DNA from: Petunia secreta
Lineage: Eukaryota > Streptophyta > Magnoliopsida > Solanales > Solanaceae
Length of the DNA: 64,000 bases
Assembly: GCA_029990175.1 (NCBI GenBank)
Contig: JARKIP010000038.1
Location: 25,365,501-25,429,500, forward strand
Direction of reading: 5' to 3'
The notes under the pieces are model-generated. The model did no database searches, had not been told where the DNA came from, and worked only from the letters and a program-made list of their open reading frames with translations. A program made the translations under genes and the position numbers. Below, piece by piece: positions 32,504 through 42,984 of the stretch. The first letter of the stretch is position 1, and each line of letters begins with the position of its first letter.

Positions 32504-33842
32504 GATGTTCGGCATTTTATGCCTACCTTTCCTTAATATTTCCGCATATTTGAGCTTGTTTTGCACTCGTTTGGTAGCTTGTGAATGTGGTTTTACACTG
32601 ATGTTGTGTTGTGCGTGCGTAGGTTGTTACGCGGTGCATTTGGAGCTTTTCGGAGCTTGATTGAGCTAGAATTGATTGGATGTTGATTGAAGATTGGAGT
32701 GAGAACACGAGGGCACGACACGAGCGAGGATTCGGACCAAGGAAGAAGCAGTTTGGCCTGGCGCCATAGCCCACGCGCCGCGCTGCCCAGCGCGCGCATT
32801 GGTTGGCGCATTTCTTCACGCGGCGCAGCCCTAAAGCGTGGAGAATGTGGCGTCCTCTGGTTGTTGTCACGATTTCCGAGTTATAGCGCCCCTTGTGCGC
32901 GTTTTTACTCCCTATTCCTTCTAGCATTGGGTCTAACTTATTACTAAGGGTTTGGAAACATTATAAATAGTTCTTTACTTAGTTTTTGTAAGGGGTTCTT
33001 GACTTTGGAGCAATATTGAGAGCTACACACTTCATTGAACAAGGGTTATTCCCAATCTTTCATTTATTACATAAATTATTTCATTATTACATCAAATCTT
33101 TGACTTGTGATTATGAATATGTGTGGCTAATTCCCTAACGTTCTGGGGTTAGAGTTTTACATGAAAGTCGCTTGTTGAAGATTGATTCCCATTGATTGAA
33201 TCCCATAACGGGTTACTTATTCTTTCTTGATTTCACTTGTATAATTGTTAGAGCTCGATAATTATACATCATCTATGGTTTTTGGGTTGAACTCGAAAGA
33301 GGGAATCTAATTACGTAATAAGAAAGAATAGAACTAGTTTGTGAACCCGGGCATCGGGGAATCAATTCGCGGGTAGGATAGACATATACTTACTTGCCTA
33401 GTTTAACTCATTACATGAATCTTAATGCGTGCATGTGATTTAACCCATAGACATATAGGGATTGAAGTAGCTTGCATAGACTGTGAAGAACCGAAAGGTT
33501 TTCACGGGGTACATTTACTCTGTCAGTTAGTAACCTGGGATTTAAGAAGTGGAATCAATTGGATACATCAACTGGATTGTTCGTAACTCTGACCCTGGAC
33601 CGCTCTCTTGATATTGTTAACAACCAAAGTATTGCTCATTGCTTGACTACACTTCTAGCACTTTACTTACTGCGTTTTAGTTATAAAAACTCTTACAACC
33701 ATTGGAAAAAGACCCCTGGATAGTTTGTTCAGGAATTGTTTATTAAGCACTAGTCTGCATAGTCCTCGTGGGAACGATACTCGACTTTGTCACTTTATTA
33801 CTTGGCGACCGCGTATACTTGCGTGTGCGTTTGGGAGCAACA
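32504..33842 (+). repeat. 3' LTR of the Athila-type element
   Basis: 1339 bases, same ends as the 5' LTR, lacks the 14-base GC-rich segment near 32880. Followed by the TTTCC target duplicate at 33843-33847. Confidence 0.92.
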
Positions 33843-33947
33843 TTTCCCCTATTCAATTACATCATGCAACTGTTGCTGTTAACATTTCAGAATCAAAAGG
33901 GAATCAGTTTAATTAATTGCATGGAGATTTAATTCTCAAAAATATTA

Positions 33948-34227
33948 CTCCCTCCGTCCCAATTTATGTGGCACCATTTGACCGGGTACGGAGTTTAAGA
34001 AAATAGAGGTTGACCTTGTTAAGTGGAGTATCTATTTTACCCTTGAAAAAGTATGAGAGAGAAGATTTGAGTAATAAAAAAGTTGTTGGTAAGTTTAAAA
34101 GTATGTAGGGCCCAACAAGGGTAAAATAGAGATGATGCATTAAATAGTTGTCAAATAAGGAAAGGTGCCACTTATTTTGGGACAAACAAAAAAGGAAATG
34201 GTGTCACATAAATTGGGACGGAGGGAG
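33948..34227. mobile_element. Stowaway-like MITE
   Basis: Ends CTCCCTCCGTCCCAATTTAT and its inverted partner ATAAATTGGGACGGAGGGAG, with extended inverted similarity (GTGGCACC / GGTGTCAC). Flanked by TA on both sides (33946-33947, 34228-34229). 280 bases, no ORF. Confidence 0.8.
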
Positions 34228-34229
34228 TA

Positions 34230-35915
34230 ATTGCGAGGAGATTTAGAATGTAAACTGTTCAAAATAGCCTATGTGAGTTTCTATAGGTCATTGCTTCACT
34301 CCATATTTCTGTCTTTACCCCTTGCCAGAGCTTCACTGCCTATAATTCACTGTTTTACCTTGATAATAGGTGTATTTATTGTATTCTCATGATTCCGTTT
34401 AAACTCCACCTAATATCCCCGTTTCTTTTGTTGTATTAATGTCTGACTCATCCCCTTTCCCAACCTGTACAATAGAAGAAGAAAATCAGTCTGTCATTTC
34501 TATTCAGGTACTTTGGTGAAGATAATAAGGGGTATTCATGAGCGGTGAGCTACTCACGAGATGAAGCTCAAATGTTTCTTGATGATTGGTCAATGCAGCT
34601 AGGAGGTTGCTGTGATACAAAGACAAAATGTATGTGAACCATTAGCCCCACTTTGCTTTCATGCCAGCCAAGTCTTGTACTTGCGTCGATGTATGTCACC
34701 CATTAGGTTGAAGGATTTCCTTCTCTTATTGGACCAAGATTTCCACATAAGCTTCTTTCAAGTTTTTAATCTTCTAGATCCCGTGCTTTGCTTTGTTTGT
34801 ATTGCTTACCTTACCTATGCTAAGTTAGTCCATAAGCAACACAATGAAATGGTACGGTTCTGGGTAAAGACAATTTCTCATATTTCTCATGATCTTCAAA
34901 TATTCTTATACTTTTTATTTTGGTCCAATATTTTGTAGTCTTCAATATTACAGGTAGATTGGTGGTATAAAATAGTATGATTCTGGGTAAAGACAATTTC
35001 TATTCTCTAGTGATGCATTTGATTGGCATTGCATTAACTTATAATGATTGGTATAATCAGTATCTTTTGCATAACAGAAGAAATGTAGACAATGCAGAAA
35101 GAATCAGACCTGCATATAATCGAAGATTTTGAGTAGTTACAACAGATATTCTACAGGAGAGAATCCCTCACTATGTAGCAGTCAAACTGCAGAGTCAAAC
35201 GAGGGTTTCACTAGGAGAGCTGTGCTGTTAAGTTGTAACAATACTTTTTTTTTTTTCTCTTGCAGCAATAAAGAAACACCGGGAAACTTGTAATCAAAGC
35301 TGCTCTTCGTGTTGCAGTCAAGAGAAATAGAGGAATGTGATACTGAGACGTGAAGAATATTGATCAAGATGTAAGAAGGCATTTTCACTGATTCAAGATC
35401 CATGAATAGAAGCTCTTCTCACGGTCCAGTTCTCTCCATTAGAGGAGGAACACCTTCTTTTGCCATTATGTAGTTCGAGAATCAGACATCTTCAAAATTC
35501 ACTTCAATCAGCCCATTTGGAACGTTGCACCTAAATTCTCTGAGGCCTCAAATCATTTGTCTTTTTGTTAGTTACTTTCCTTTTAGTTCAAGGGCTGGTG
35601 TAAAAATTTGTTGATTTGATGTCCCCTTCAATGATTTTGATTGACGTTACTCTCTGGGCAGTGGAGCTTATCAGCTTATTGCAAGAACAGAAGCTGCCAA
35701 AGTTGCTTCTGCAATTTTCTTGCATTTGTTGATGTTAAATTCCATATTTTTCTTTGGTGTAAAAAGTAGCATTATATTCTGGCTTGAATTCGCCCAGCAT
35801 GTTCAGGTTTTTCTCATATTTATAGATGCTGAGGCAGGCCATTTTAAAATAATATTTCCATCATCATTGTCGAAAATATTTTGTTTGCATGAACCCTTGC
35901 CTACAAGCTGCATCC
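34230..35915. other. Intergenic region with no recognised gene
   Basis: AT-rich DNA between the Athila element and copia-2. The longest frame (34612-34938, 108 codons) is not recognised. A stretch at 35180-35560 has less biased composition and might be a decayed exon or UTR, but no protein match could be made. Confidence 0.4.
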
Positions 35916-36499
35916 TGTTGGAACTTCTATGGTGAATAAGAGAACAGAAGAAGGAAAAAGAACAAAATCAGAAAATGAAAGCATAAGTGAAGGGAAGACA
36001 GAAATGCAAAGGTCTCCTCAGATGAAATCGAGGAGACAAGGTCGATGATTCCTAGAAGGATAATGGACCGGCTACGTTTGACTGTTTGACTGACAATGGA
36101 TCGGATACGTTTGACTGATTTATGTGGGCTTGAAGAATGGACTTCCACAACTTGGGCCATTTGGGCTAAAAGGTCTCAGCATCACAGTCAAGTTTATGTT
36201 GACCCAATTGGCCCAGAAGTTTTGCACACTTAGACGAATATCTGTAAATAATTTCTGTATAGCATAGACAAATTTATTCTTTGAATTAGCAATAGCATTG
36301 TAAAGGAATCTTTCTAGATAATTCTAGAATTGATGATTAGACATTCTTGAATAGCAAGAAATAGATGAGTAAGCAAGTTTGTTATAGTTTGTTAGAAGGA
36401 TAGCTAGGTAAATTCATAGATTTTGATCATTGTATAAATAGGTGTACAGTTTTTGATTAATAGACACTGAAAATTTTCTCAAATACTCTCATTTCAACA
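35916..36499 (+). repeat. 5' LTR of copia-2
   Basis: 584 bases with a TATAAATA box at 36433-36440, about 60 bases before the LTR end. A 77-codon antisense frame (35927-36160) occurs identically in both LTRs and is not regarded as a gene. Confidence 0.92.
36433..36440 (+). promoter_or_regulatory. TATA box in the copia-2 5' LTR
   Basis: TATAAATA followed by GGTGTACAG; duplicated in the 3' LTR near 41574. Expected start of the element RNA is about 30 bases downstream, within the LTR. Confidence 0.55.
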
Positions 36500-36511
36500 T
36501 GGTATCAGAGC
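36500..36511 (+). other. Primer-binding site (initiator tRNA-Met)
   Basis: TGGTATCAGAGC immediately after the 5' LTR, the standard plant copia PBS complementary to the 3' end of initiator tRNA-Met. Confidence 0.9.
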
Positions 36512-36562
36512 TTTCATACTCTCTTCAGCTAAAGTTTCGTCTTCTTCATTTATCCAGTTTCA

Positions 36563-39500
36563 ATGGCCTTGCCACCAACTAATGTTGAGTCACAGTACTC
36601 TGTCACCTCTGTCACTGCTGCTGAATCTTCAGCCAAAGCAGCAGTTATTGATTCCAATCACCCCTTCTTCATTCACTCATCAGACCACCCTGGTATGAAC
36701 CTTGTCAACTCTTCATTTGATGGAAGAGGATATGGTGGATGGAAGAGATATGTTCTCATAGCCCTTTCAGCTAAGAATAAGCTGGGCTTCATTGATGGTA
36801 CCTGCACACCACCAGCACCAGATTCAGATCAGTTCAAAGCATGGAACAGATGCAATGATATGGTACTTGCCTGGTTACTTAATTCTCTGTCTAAGGACAT
36901 AGCTGACAGTGTTATTTACTCTAAAACTGCAAATGATCTATGGACAGATCTGGAGGTGAGGTTTGGCCAATCTAATGGAGCCAAACTCTATCACCTCCAG
37001 AAAGAGCTTAATGACTTAACCCAAGGATCTCATAGTGTGTCAACCTATTTTACTAAGATCAAGAAGATCTGGGATGAGCTTGATGCTCTCAACACTCATG
37101 TCAACTGTACTTGTGTGTGTGATTGTGGTGGAAAGGCAAAGCTCACAAAATCTATTCAGGATGAAAGACTGATCCAGTTCCTTATGGGACTGAATGATTC
37201 TTATGGTACAGTAAAAACTAATGTTCTAATGATTTCACCCTTACCCAGTGTTAATCAAGCATACTCAATCATTATCCAGGATGAAAAACAGAGGGAAGTA
37301 TATGTAAACACTCAATACCCTGGAGACTCTAGTTCTTTCTTAGTCACAAACCAGATTCCTTACATCAGGAAGGCTGGTAACACTGAGTTCAAATCTAAGG
37401 GGACTTCTGAAAATAGAAACAATGCCCTAGTCTGCTCATATTGCAAGAAATCAGGTCACTCTGTTGACAAGTGTTACAGGATCATTGGGTTTCCCCCCAA
37501 TTTCAAGTTCACCAAATCCAGAAGAGGACTAGTGACACACAGCAATGCTGCACATACAGGAACATACAAAAACTCTGTTGCCCCTTGTTCAGAAAATAGA
37601 ACTGCACTTCAGACCAACTTGAGCAGGGGAACAGCTGAACCAGCTTGCTCAAATGATCATCCAGGCACAAGTTGTTCCATCTGAGTCTACAGTCAATGCA
37701 GCTATATCTGATGGTGTAACATCAGATTCCTCTAATTGCATCTCATGCTTTACTCATCTAAGTTTTAATTCATGGATATTGGACTCAGGAGCTTCTGAGC
37801 ATATGACCTTTGATCAAACTCTATTATCCAATCTTAGGGAATTGTCTAAACCTGTCACTGTCAACCTGCCCAATTCATATAAAATAACTGTGACACATGT
37901 TGGGAATGTATCTATTCTGCCTGATCTCACACTAGAAAATGTACTATATGTCCCAAGTTTCAAGTTCAACCTAATTTCTATTCAGAAGTTGTGCTCACAG
38001 CTTCATTGTACTCTAACATTCACCTCTTCAAATTGTGTTTTGCAGGGCCCTTCAATGAAGAGGCCTCTGGTTCTTGGTAGAGTTAAGAATGGGCTATTCC
38101 TATTGCAGTCACCAGATTCAAGCCCTATTTACAATCATTTTCCTAGTTTACCTAAGGATGTCTCTACTCCAGATATAAATCCAGCATTTCCCTCAGTTTG
38201 TAATCAAAATAGTGAAGTATATAGTGACATTAGGTCTGCCTCTGTTTACTCTTCTAATGTTAAGAGTTTAACCCCTGATGTAGCCTTATGGCATGTTAGA
38301 TTGGGTCATTTACCTTTTCAACCAATGAAACATATTTCCTTATCTCCTAATTGTTCTGCTATCAATTCTTATTTTCCATGTTCCATTTGCCCTCTTGCAA
38401 GACAATCTAAGTTGCCTTTTTCCTTCTAGCTCTATTACTAGTTCACATATCCTTGAATTAATTCATATAGATACATGGGGTCCCTACAAGGATGCCACTT
38501 ATAATGGTTATAAATATTTCTTAACTATAGTAGAGGAACTTGGACTTTTTTTTATCTCAGCCAAGAGAAATGCCTTCTCAGTTCTCAAGAACTTTCTCTT
38601 AATGGTTGAAAGCCAATTTAGAACCAAAGTAAAGAAGATTAGATCAGACAATGCCCTTGAATTGGGATCAAGTGCAATCTGTGCTGAATTCCTGGTTTCA
38701 CAAGGGATTCAACATCAAACCACCTGTCCCTATACTCCCCAACAGAATGGGGTGGTTGAAAGAAAACATAGGCATCTTTTGGAAACATGTAGGGCTTTAT
38801 TGTTTCAATCTAAGGTTCCAATTCAGTATTGGGGAGAATGTTTGTTGACTGCCACTTTTCTTATCAACAGGTTTTCCTCAAGAATTCTCAATAACAAGTC
38901 ACCCTATGAGATTCTATTTGGGAAACCTCCTGACTACTCATTTCTGAAATGTTTTGGATGCTTGTGTTATGGTTCTACACTATCTGTTCACAGGAGCAAA
39001 CTACAACCAAGGGCTATTCCTTGTATATTTCTGGGATATCCTTTTGGCAAGAAGCGTTACAAGGTGCTTAACATGGACACTAAGCAGATTTTTGTTTCCA
39101 GAAATGTTGTGTTTTCTGAAACTATTTACCCATTTGCTACAGATCCTACTCCTACTCCTCCCTTGTTCCCCATCCCTCCCACTACCCCTGATTCATCCTA
39201 TGACTCTCCTCCACTTCAGTTCACTACTCAGCCCCCTGTTACTCCACCTCCTCCTCCCTCTTCTCCTTCATGTCCTTCTCCCTCCCCCATATACCACTCT
39301 CCTCCTATGCCTTCAGTCTCTTCTTCTCCCTTACCCAGGAGATCCACCAGGCCTCACATTCCTCCTATTCACCTACAAGACAATGTCTGTGCATCTGTTT
39401 ATGTCACAGATTTGGACAGAGCTTGTTTCCTCACTCCACCTCATCATTCAGTCTATTCTTTCAATGCCCTTTCACCTTCCAATCAACACCTTCTTACCTC

Positions 39501-41056
39501 TATTTCTACCATCACTGAACCTGTTAGCTACTCTCAAGCGTGTTCCCATTCTGGTTGGGTGGATGCCATGAATAAGGAATTTCAGGCCCTTGTTTCAAAC
39601 CAGACTTAGGAGTTTGTAACCTTGCCACCAGGGAGGAGGGCCTTACCTTGTAAATGGGTTTACAAGGTCAAGCACAGATATGATGGCTCAGTTGAGAGAC
39701 TCAAGGCCAGGTTGGTAGTAAGAAGTGACATTCAAAGGGAAGGCATAGATTTCACTGAAACCTTTTCCCCAGTTGTCAAAATGACAACCATCAGGTGTCT
39801 TATGGCAATAGCCATCAAGAAAGGTTTGGCAATTTCACAATTAGATGTGAACAATGCCTTCCTACATGGAGACTTACAAGAGGAAGTTTATATGAAAGTT
39901 CCTCCTGGTTTTACCTCTCCTGTTTCTACTCAAGTTTGCAACTGAGAAAGTCCCTATATGGACTCAAACAGGCTTCCCGACAGTGGTATGTATGCAAAAC
40001 TCACTGCAGCCCTGACTTTCAAAGGCTTCTCCTCTTCTCTAAATGACTATTCCTTATTTTTTAAAAGGAAAGGATCTTCTATCACTATTGTGGCAGTCTA
40101 TGTTGATGATATCTTATTGACAGGAGATGATCTAGAGGAAATTTCTAATCTGAAGTCTTTCCTAGACACAGAATTCCAAATTAAAGATCTTGGTGCATTA
40201 CATTACTTTTTAGGACTGGAAATCCTAAGGGAGCCACATGGATTTATCATTTGTCAACGGAAGTATACACTTGAACTATTGCAGGAGTTTAATTGTGTTC
40301 ACTTACCTTCTGTGTCTTCTCCGCTGGATCCCTCCACCAAATTGAGTGCCACGTTTGGACCGGTTCTCTCTGATCCTTTTGTCGCAGGTTACTGGGCAAA
40401 CTTAACTACTTGACCAACACTCGCCCTGATCTCTCCTTTGCCGTTCAACACTTGAGTCAATATATGGGGACTCCTCGTCTTCCCCATTATCAGGCTGCAC
40501 TGCGAGTTCTTCGTTATCTTCGCACAGATCCAGCACAGGGTCTCTTCTTTTCATCCTCCCCTGACTTCAATTTGGTAGCCTATTGCGATGCCGACTGGGC
40601 TTCGTGTGTTGATTCACGTCGCTCAGTCAGTGGTTTCTTCATCAGTCTTGGGGGATCACCTATTTCCTGGAAATCGAAAAAGCAATTATCAGTTTCCCTA
40701 TCATCCGCTGAAGCGGAATATAGATCTATGAGGAGGGTCGTAGCTGAACTTACTTGGTTATCGCGTGTCCTCGTTGATCTTTCCATCACTCCGACGCTTC
40801 CCATTCCTGTTCTCTCTGATAGCCAATCGGCGATTCACATCGCCAAAAACCCCGTCTTCCATGAACGGACAAAACACGTAGAACTTGATTGCCATTTTGT
40901 CCGGCAACAATTTCTCTCTGGCTTGATTTCTCTATCTTACGTTCCTTCTTCCTCTCAACTTGCCGATCTTTTCACCAAGCCCTTATCAGGACCTTCACAT
41001 CACAGTATTCTTGGCAAGTTGGGGGTTGGTTCCCTCCCCTCCAACTTGAGGGGGGG
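36563..41056 (+). pseudogene. Copia-2 gag-pol, multiply frameshifted
   Basis: ATG at 36563. gag (FDGRGYGGWKRYVLIALSAK, about residues 50-190) with CCHC knuckle CSYCKKSGHSVDKC; protease WILDSGASEHMT; HHCC region LWHVRLGHLPF...CSIC; integrase core HIDTWGPYK, IRSDNALE, PQQNGVVERKHRHLLE; a Pro/Ser-rich linker (39140-39360); RT with YVDDILLTGDD; RNase H with YCDADWASC and SDSQSAIHIAKNP. Lesions: frameshift between gag and protease (37653-37684); extra T in a T-run (about 38416-38420); TAG at 39607-39609 where the frame continues into the RT; one-base loss at about 39942; four-base tandem duplication GTAT at about 39986-39993; frameshift at about 40384. The frame runs into the 3' LTR without its own stop. 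Not functional as it stands. Confidence 0.88.
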
Positions 41057-41640
41057 TGTTGGAACTTCTATGGTGAATAAGAGAACAGAAGAAGGAAAAA
41101 GAACAAAATCAGAAAATGAAAGCATAAGTGAAGGGAAGACAGAAATGCAAAGGTCTCCTCAGATGAAATCGAGGAGACAAGGTCGATGATTCCTAGAAGG
41201 ATAATGGACCGGCTACGTTTGACTGTTTGACTAACAATGGACCGGATACGTTTGACTGATTTATGTGGGCTTGAAGAATGGACTTCCACAACTTGGGCCA
41301 TTTGAGCTAAAAGGTCTCAGCATCATAGTCAAGTTTATGTTGACCCAATTGGCCCAGAAGTTTTGCACACTTAGACGAATATCTGTAAATAATTTCTGTA
41401 TAGCATAGACAAATTTATTCTTTGAATTAGCAATAGCATTGTAAAGGAATCTTTCTAGATAATTCTAGAATTGATGATTAGACATTCTTGAATAGCAAGA
41501 AATAGATGAGTAAGCAAGTTTGTTATAGTTTGTTAGAAGGATAGCTAGGTAAATTCATAGATTTTGATCATTGTATAAATAGGTGTACAGTTTTTGATTA
41601 ATAGACACTGAAAATTTTCTCAAATACTCTCATTTCAACA
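41057..41640 (+). repeat. 3' LTR of copia-2
   Basis: Nearly identical to the 5' LTR; visible differences include GACTGACAATGGATCGG versus GACTAACAATGGACCGG, TTTGGGCT versus TTTGAGCT, and CATCACAG versus CATCATAG. Confidence 0.92.
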
Positions 41641-41754
41641 AGCACTGGCTGCAAAGATATTACTGATTCTGTTAGGAGCCATAGTCATGTTAAAGGGTAA
41701 TGTAATACTACAACACAAATGCAGAGATATAACTGAGAAGCTAATGATAAAGTC
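41641..41754. other. Short host segment between copia-2 and the Tat element
   Basis: 114 bases of non-repeated AT-rich DNA, ending in AAGTC, the left copy of the Tat target duplication. Its original neighbour is the sequence after 55518. Confidence 0.6.
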
Positions 41755-42411
41755 CGTTTAACCTAAATCCGGTTTTAGGCTAATTAACAATTAAATTTAT
41801 ATTTGTGGAGTCACGATCAATAGTTGAGATTAAGGATTCATACGACGGATAAGATGATATTAATTCAGAACATGTAAAGTAAAATGTAAGCAAGAGAAAA
41901 GAGAGATAGACGTATCGTATCCTTCGTCTCCAGGGAGAGTTGGTCGATATCCACCCTTCAGATGAATTAATCACTAAAAATGGTAATCGAAATAGAGAGT
42001 ATATCTGAACAAGAGAGAGTGCTCTTTTATTGATAATGTAGACAGGAAGTAAAAGTTGTTACAATTGGTTAAAAGAAGCGCTATTTATAGGCTTGAGAGG
42101 CGCCCGTTGGGATTGTGCTAGCCGTTGGGTGTGGAACTTATCCGGATGAGTAACCATCAGGCACCCATTCAGCGAAGTTGTAACCACTAGGCTGCAGTTA
42201 TTGCCATAACGATCATTTAATGAATGATCGCGTACGGTAATTCTGGTAACTGCCCATTTAAACCATGCCCGCTGTTGAGTGCTCCGTGATTGCCTTGGGT
42301 CTGCCCGTGGGAAATGTCTCTCCAGTGAGTATCTGCCCGATGAATGTCTGTCCGTGCCACGTGGAAAACACGTGTCGCTTTTTAGAGTCTAGTCAGCTTT
42401 TATCCAATACA
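41755..42411 (-). repeat. 3' LTR of the Tat-type element
   Basis: 657 bases. On the minus strand starts TGTATTGGATAAAAG and should end in TTAAACA; here the last base pair is changed (CGTTTAACC on the + strand versus TGTTTAACC in the other LTR). Holds a minus-strand TATA box at 42081-42089. Confidence 0.9.
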
Positions 42412-42857
42412 GATAGTCCCCGCACTTCTCGAGCAGAGTATCTGTTCGAGGAGTGGACATGGATTTTGGCGGGAGTTCCTTGTGAATCTTTTTTATCTCC
42501 ATATGATGCAATCCGGATGACGTATGAATCCTACCAGATAAGTGACAAGCCCTCATGTCGTGCGCATCAAATGCGCCGTATGAAAAAGTAACCGCAGCTG
42601 GCACGCCTATTGAGTTGCAGGTTTTTCTGAAGTGACTGTTGCGTATTCCAAGGGTGCAGAGTAATGATTTTGACCGTCTCAGCCACGTGCGCACGTCGCC
42701 CTTTGATTATGAGATGACCGCTGCCCTTCACAGTAATGATGGCACTTATAAAGTTTTGATTAGCCCTATGTTTCCTTTGACGGCCAGATCTGATCGTAAG
42801 TTACCCGATAACTTCCACGTGTCCTTGAGGGAAGTTAGGGATCAGCATCTTGGTTCC

Positions 42858-42866
42858 TATAAATAG
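42858..42866 (+). promoter_or_regulatory. TATA box of the antisense gene
   Basis: TATAAATAG in CCTATAAATAGGG, 119 bases before the ATG of the + strand gene inside the Tat element. It lies outside the LTR, so the antisense gene appears to have its own promoter. Confidence 0.55.
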
Positions 42867-42984
42867 GGATTCATTTGACGAGAATCCTTTTACTTGCTTC
42901 TGATTCCTCTGTGCTGTTTCTTGAAAAAATTCTCTAAATTGGCTTTTGATTTTCCCTTTGCAACTTCACTTTTCTCTTGTAATC

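Larger units (their letters stand above)
21362..33842 (+). mobile_element. Complete Athila-type Ty3-gypsy retrotransposon (12.5 kb)
   Basis: Two LTRs (21362-22715 and 32504-33842), both TGATGTTCGGC...GGGAGCAACA, flanked by TTTCC on both sides (21357-21361 and 33843-33847). PBS, gag-pol, an extra ORF behind pol and a long non-coding 3' region follow in order. By eye the LTRs differ at about 20 substitutions plus one 14-base deletion in the 3' LTR, roughly 1.5%, so the insertion is fairly young. gag-pol carries two frameshifts and one stop, so the copy is not autonomous. Confidence 0.93.
35916..41640 (+). mobile_element. Copia-2: Ty1-copia retrotransposon with near-identical LTRs
   Basis: LTRs 35916-36499 and 41057-41640 are both 584 bases with ends TGTTGGAAC...TTTCAACA. 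By eye they differ at about four positions (about 0.7%). PBS TGGTATCAGAGC follows at 36500 and a PPT TTGAGGGGGG precedes the 3' LTR. Flanking five-base sequences (CATCC left, AGCAC right) do not match, so there is no TSD. The coding region is heavily damaged. Confidence 0.92.

Noticed and set aside
35927..36160. 77-codon antisense frame, also at 41068-41301
   Set aside because: Identical because it lies in both LTRs of copia-2; overlaps the LTR start and has no other support.
38954..39571. 205-codon Leu-rich frame overlapping copia-2 pol
   Set aside because: Out-of-frame reading of the Pro/Ser-rich linker and integrase end; a shadow, not a membrane protein.
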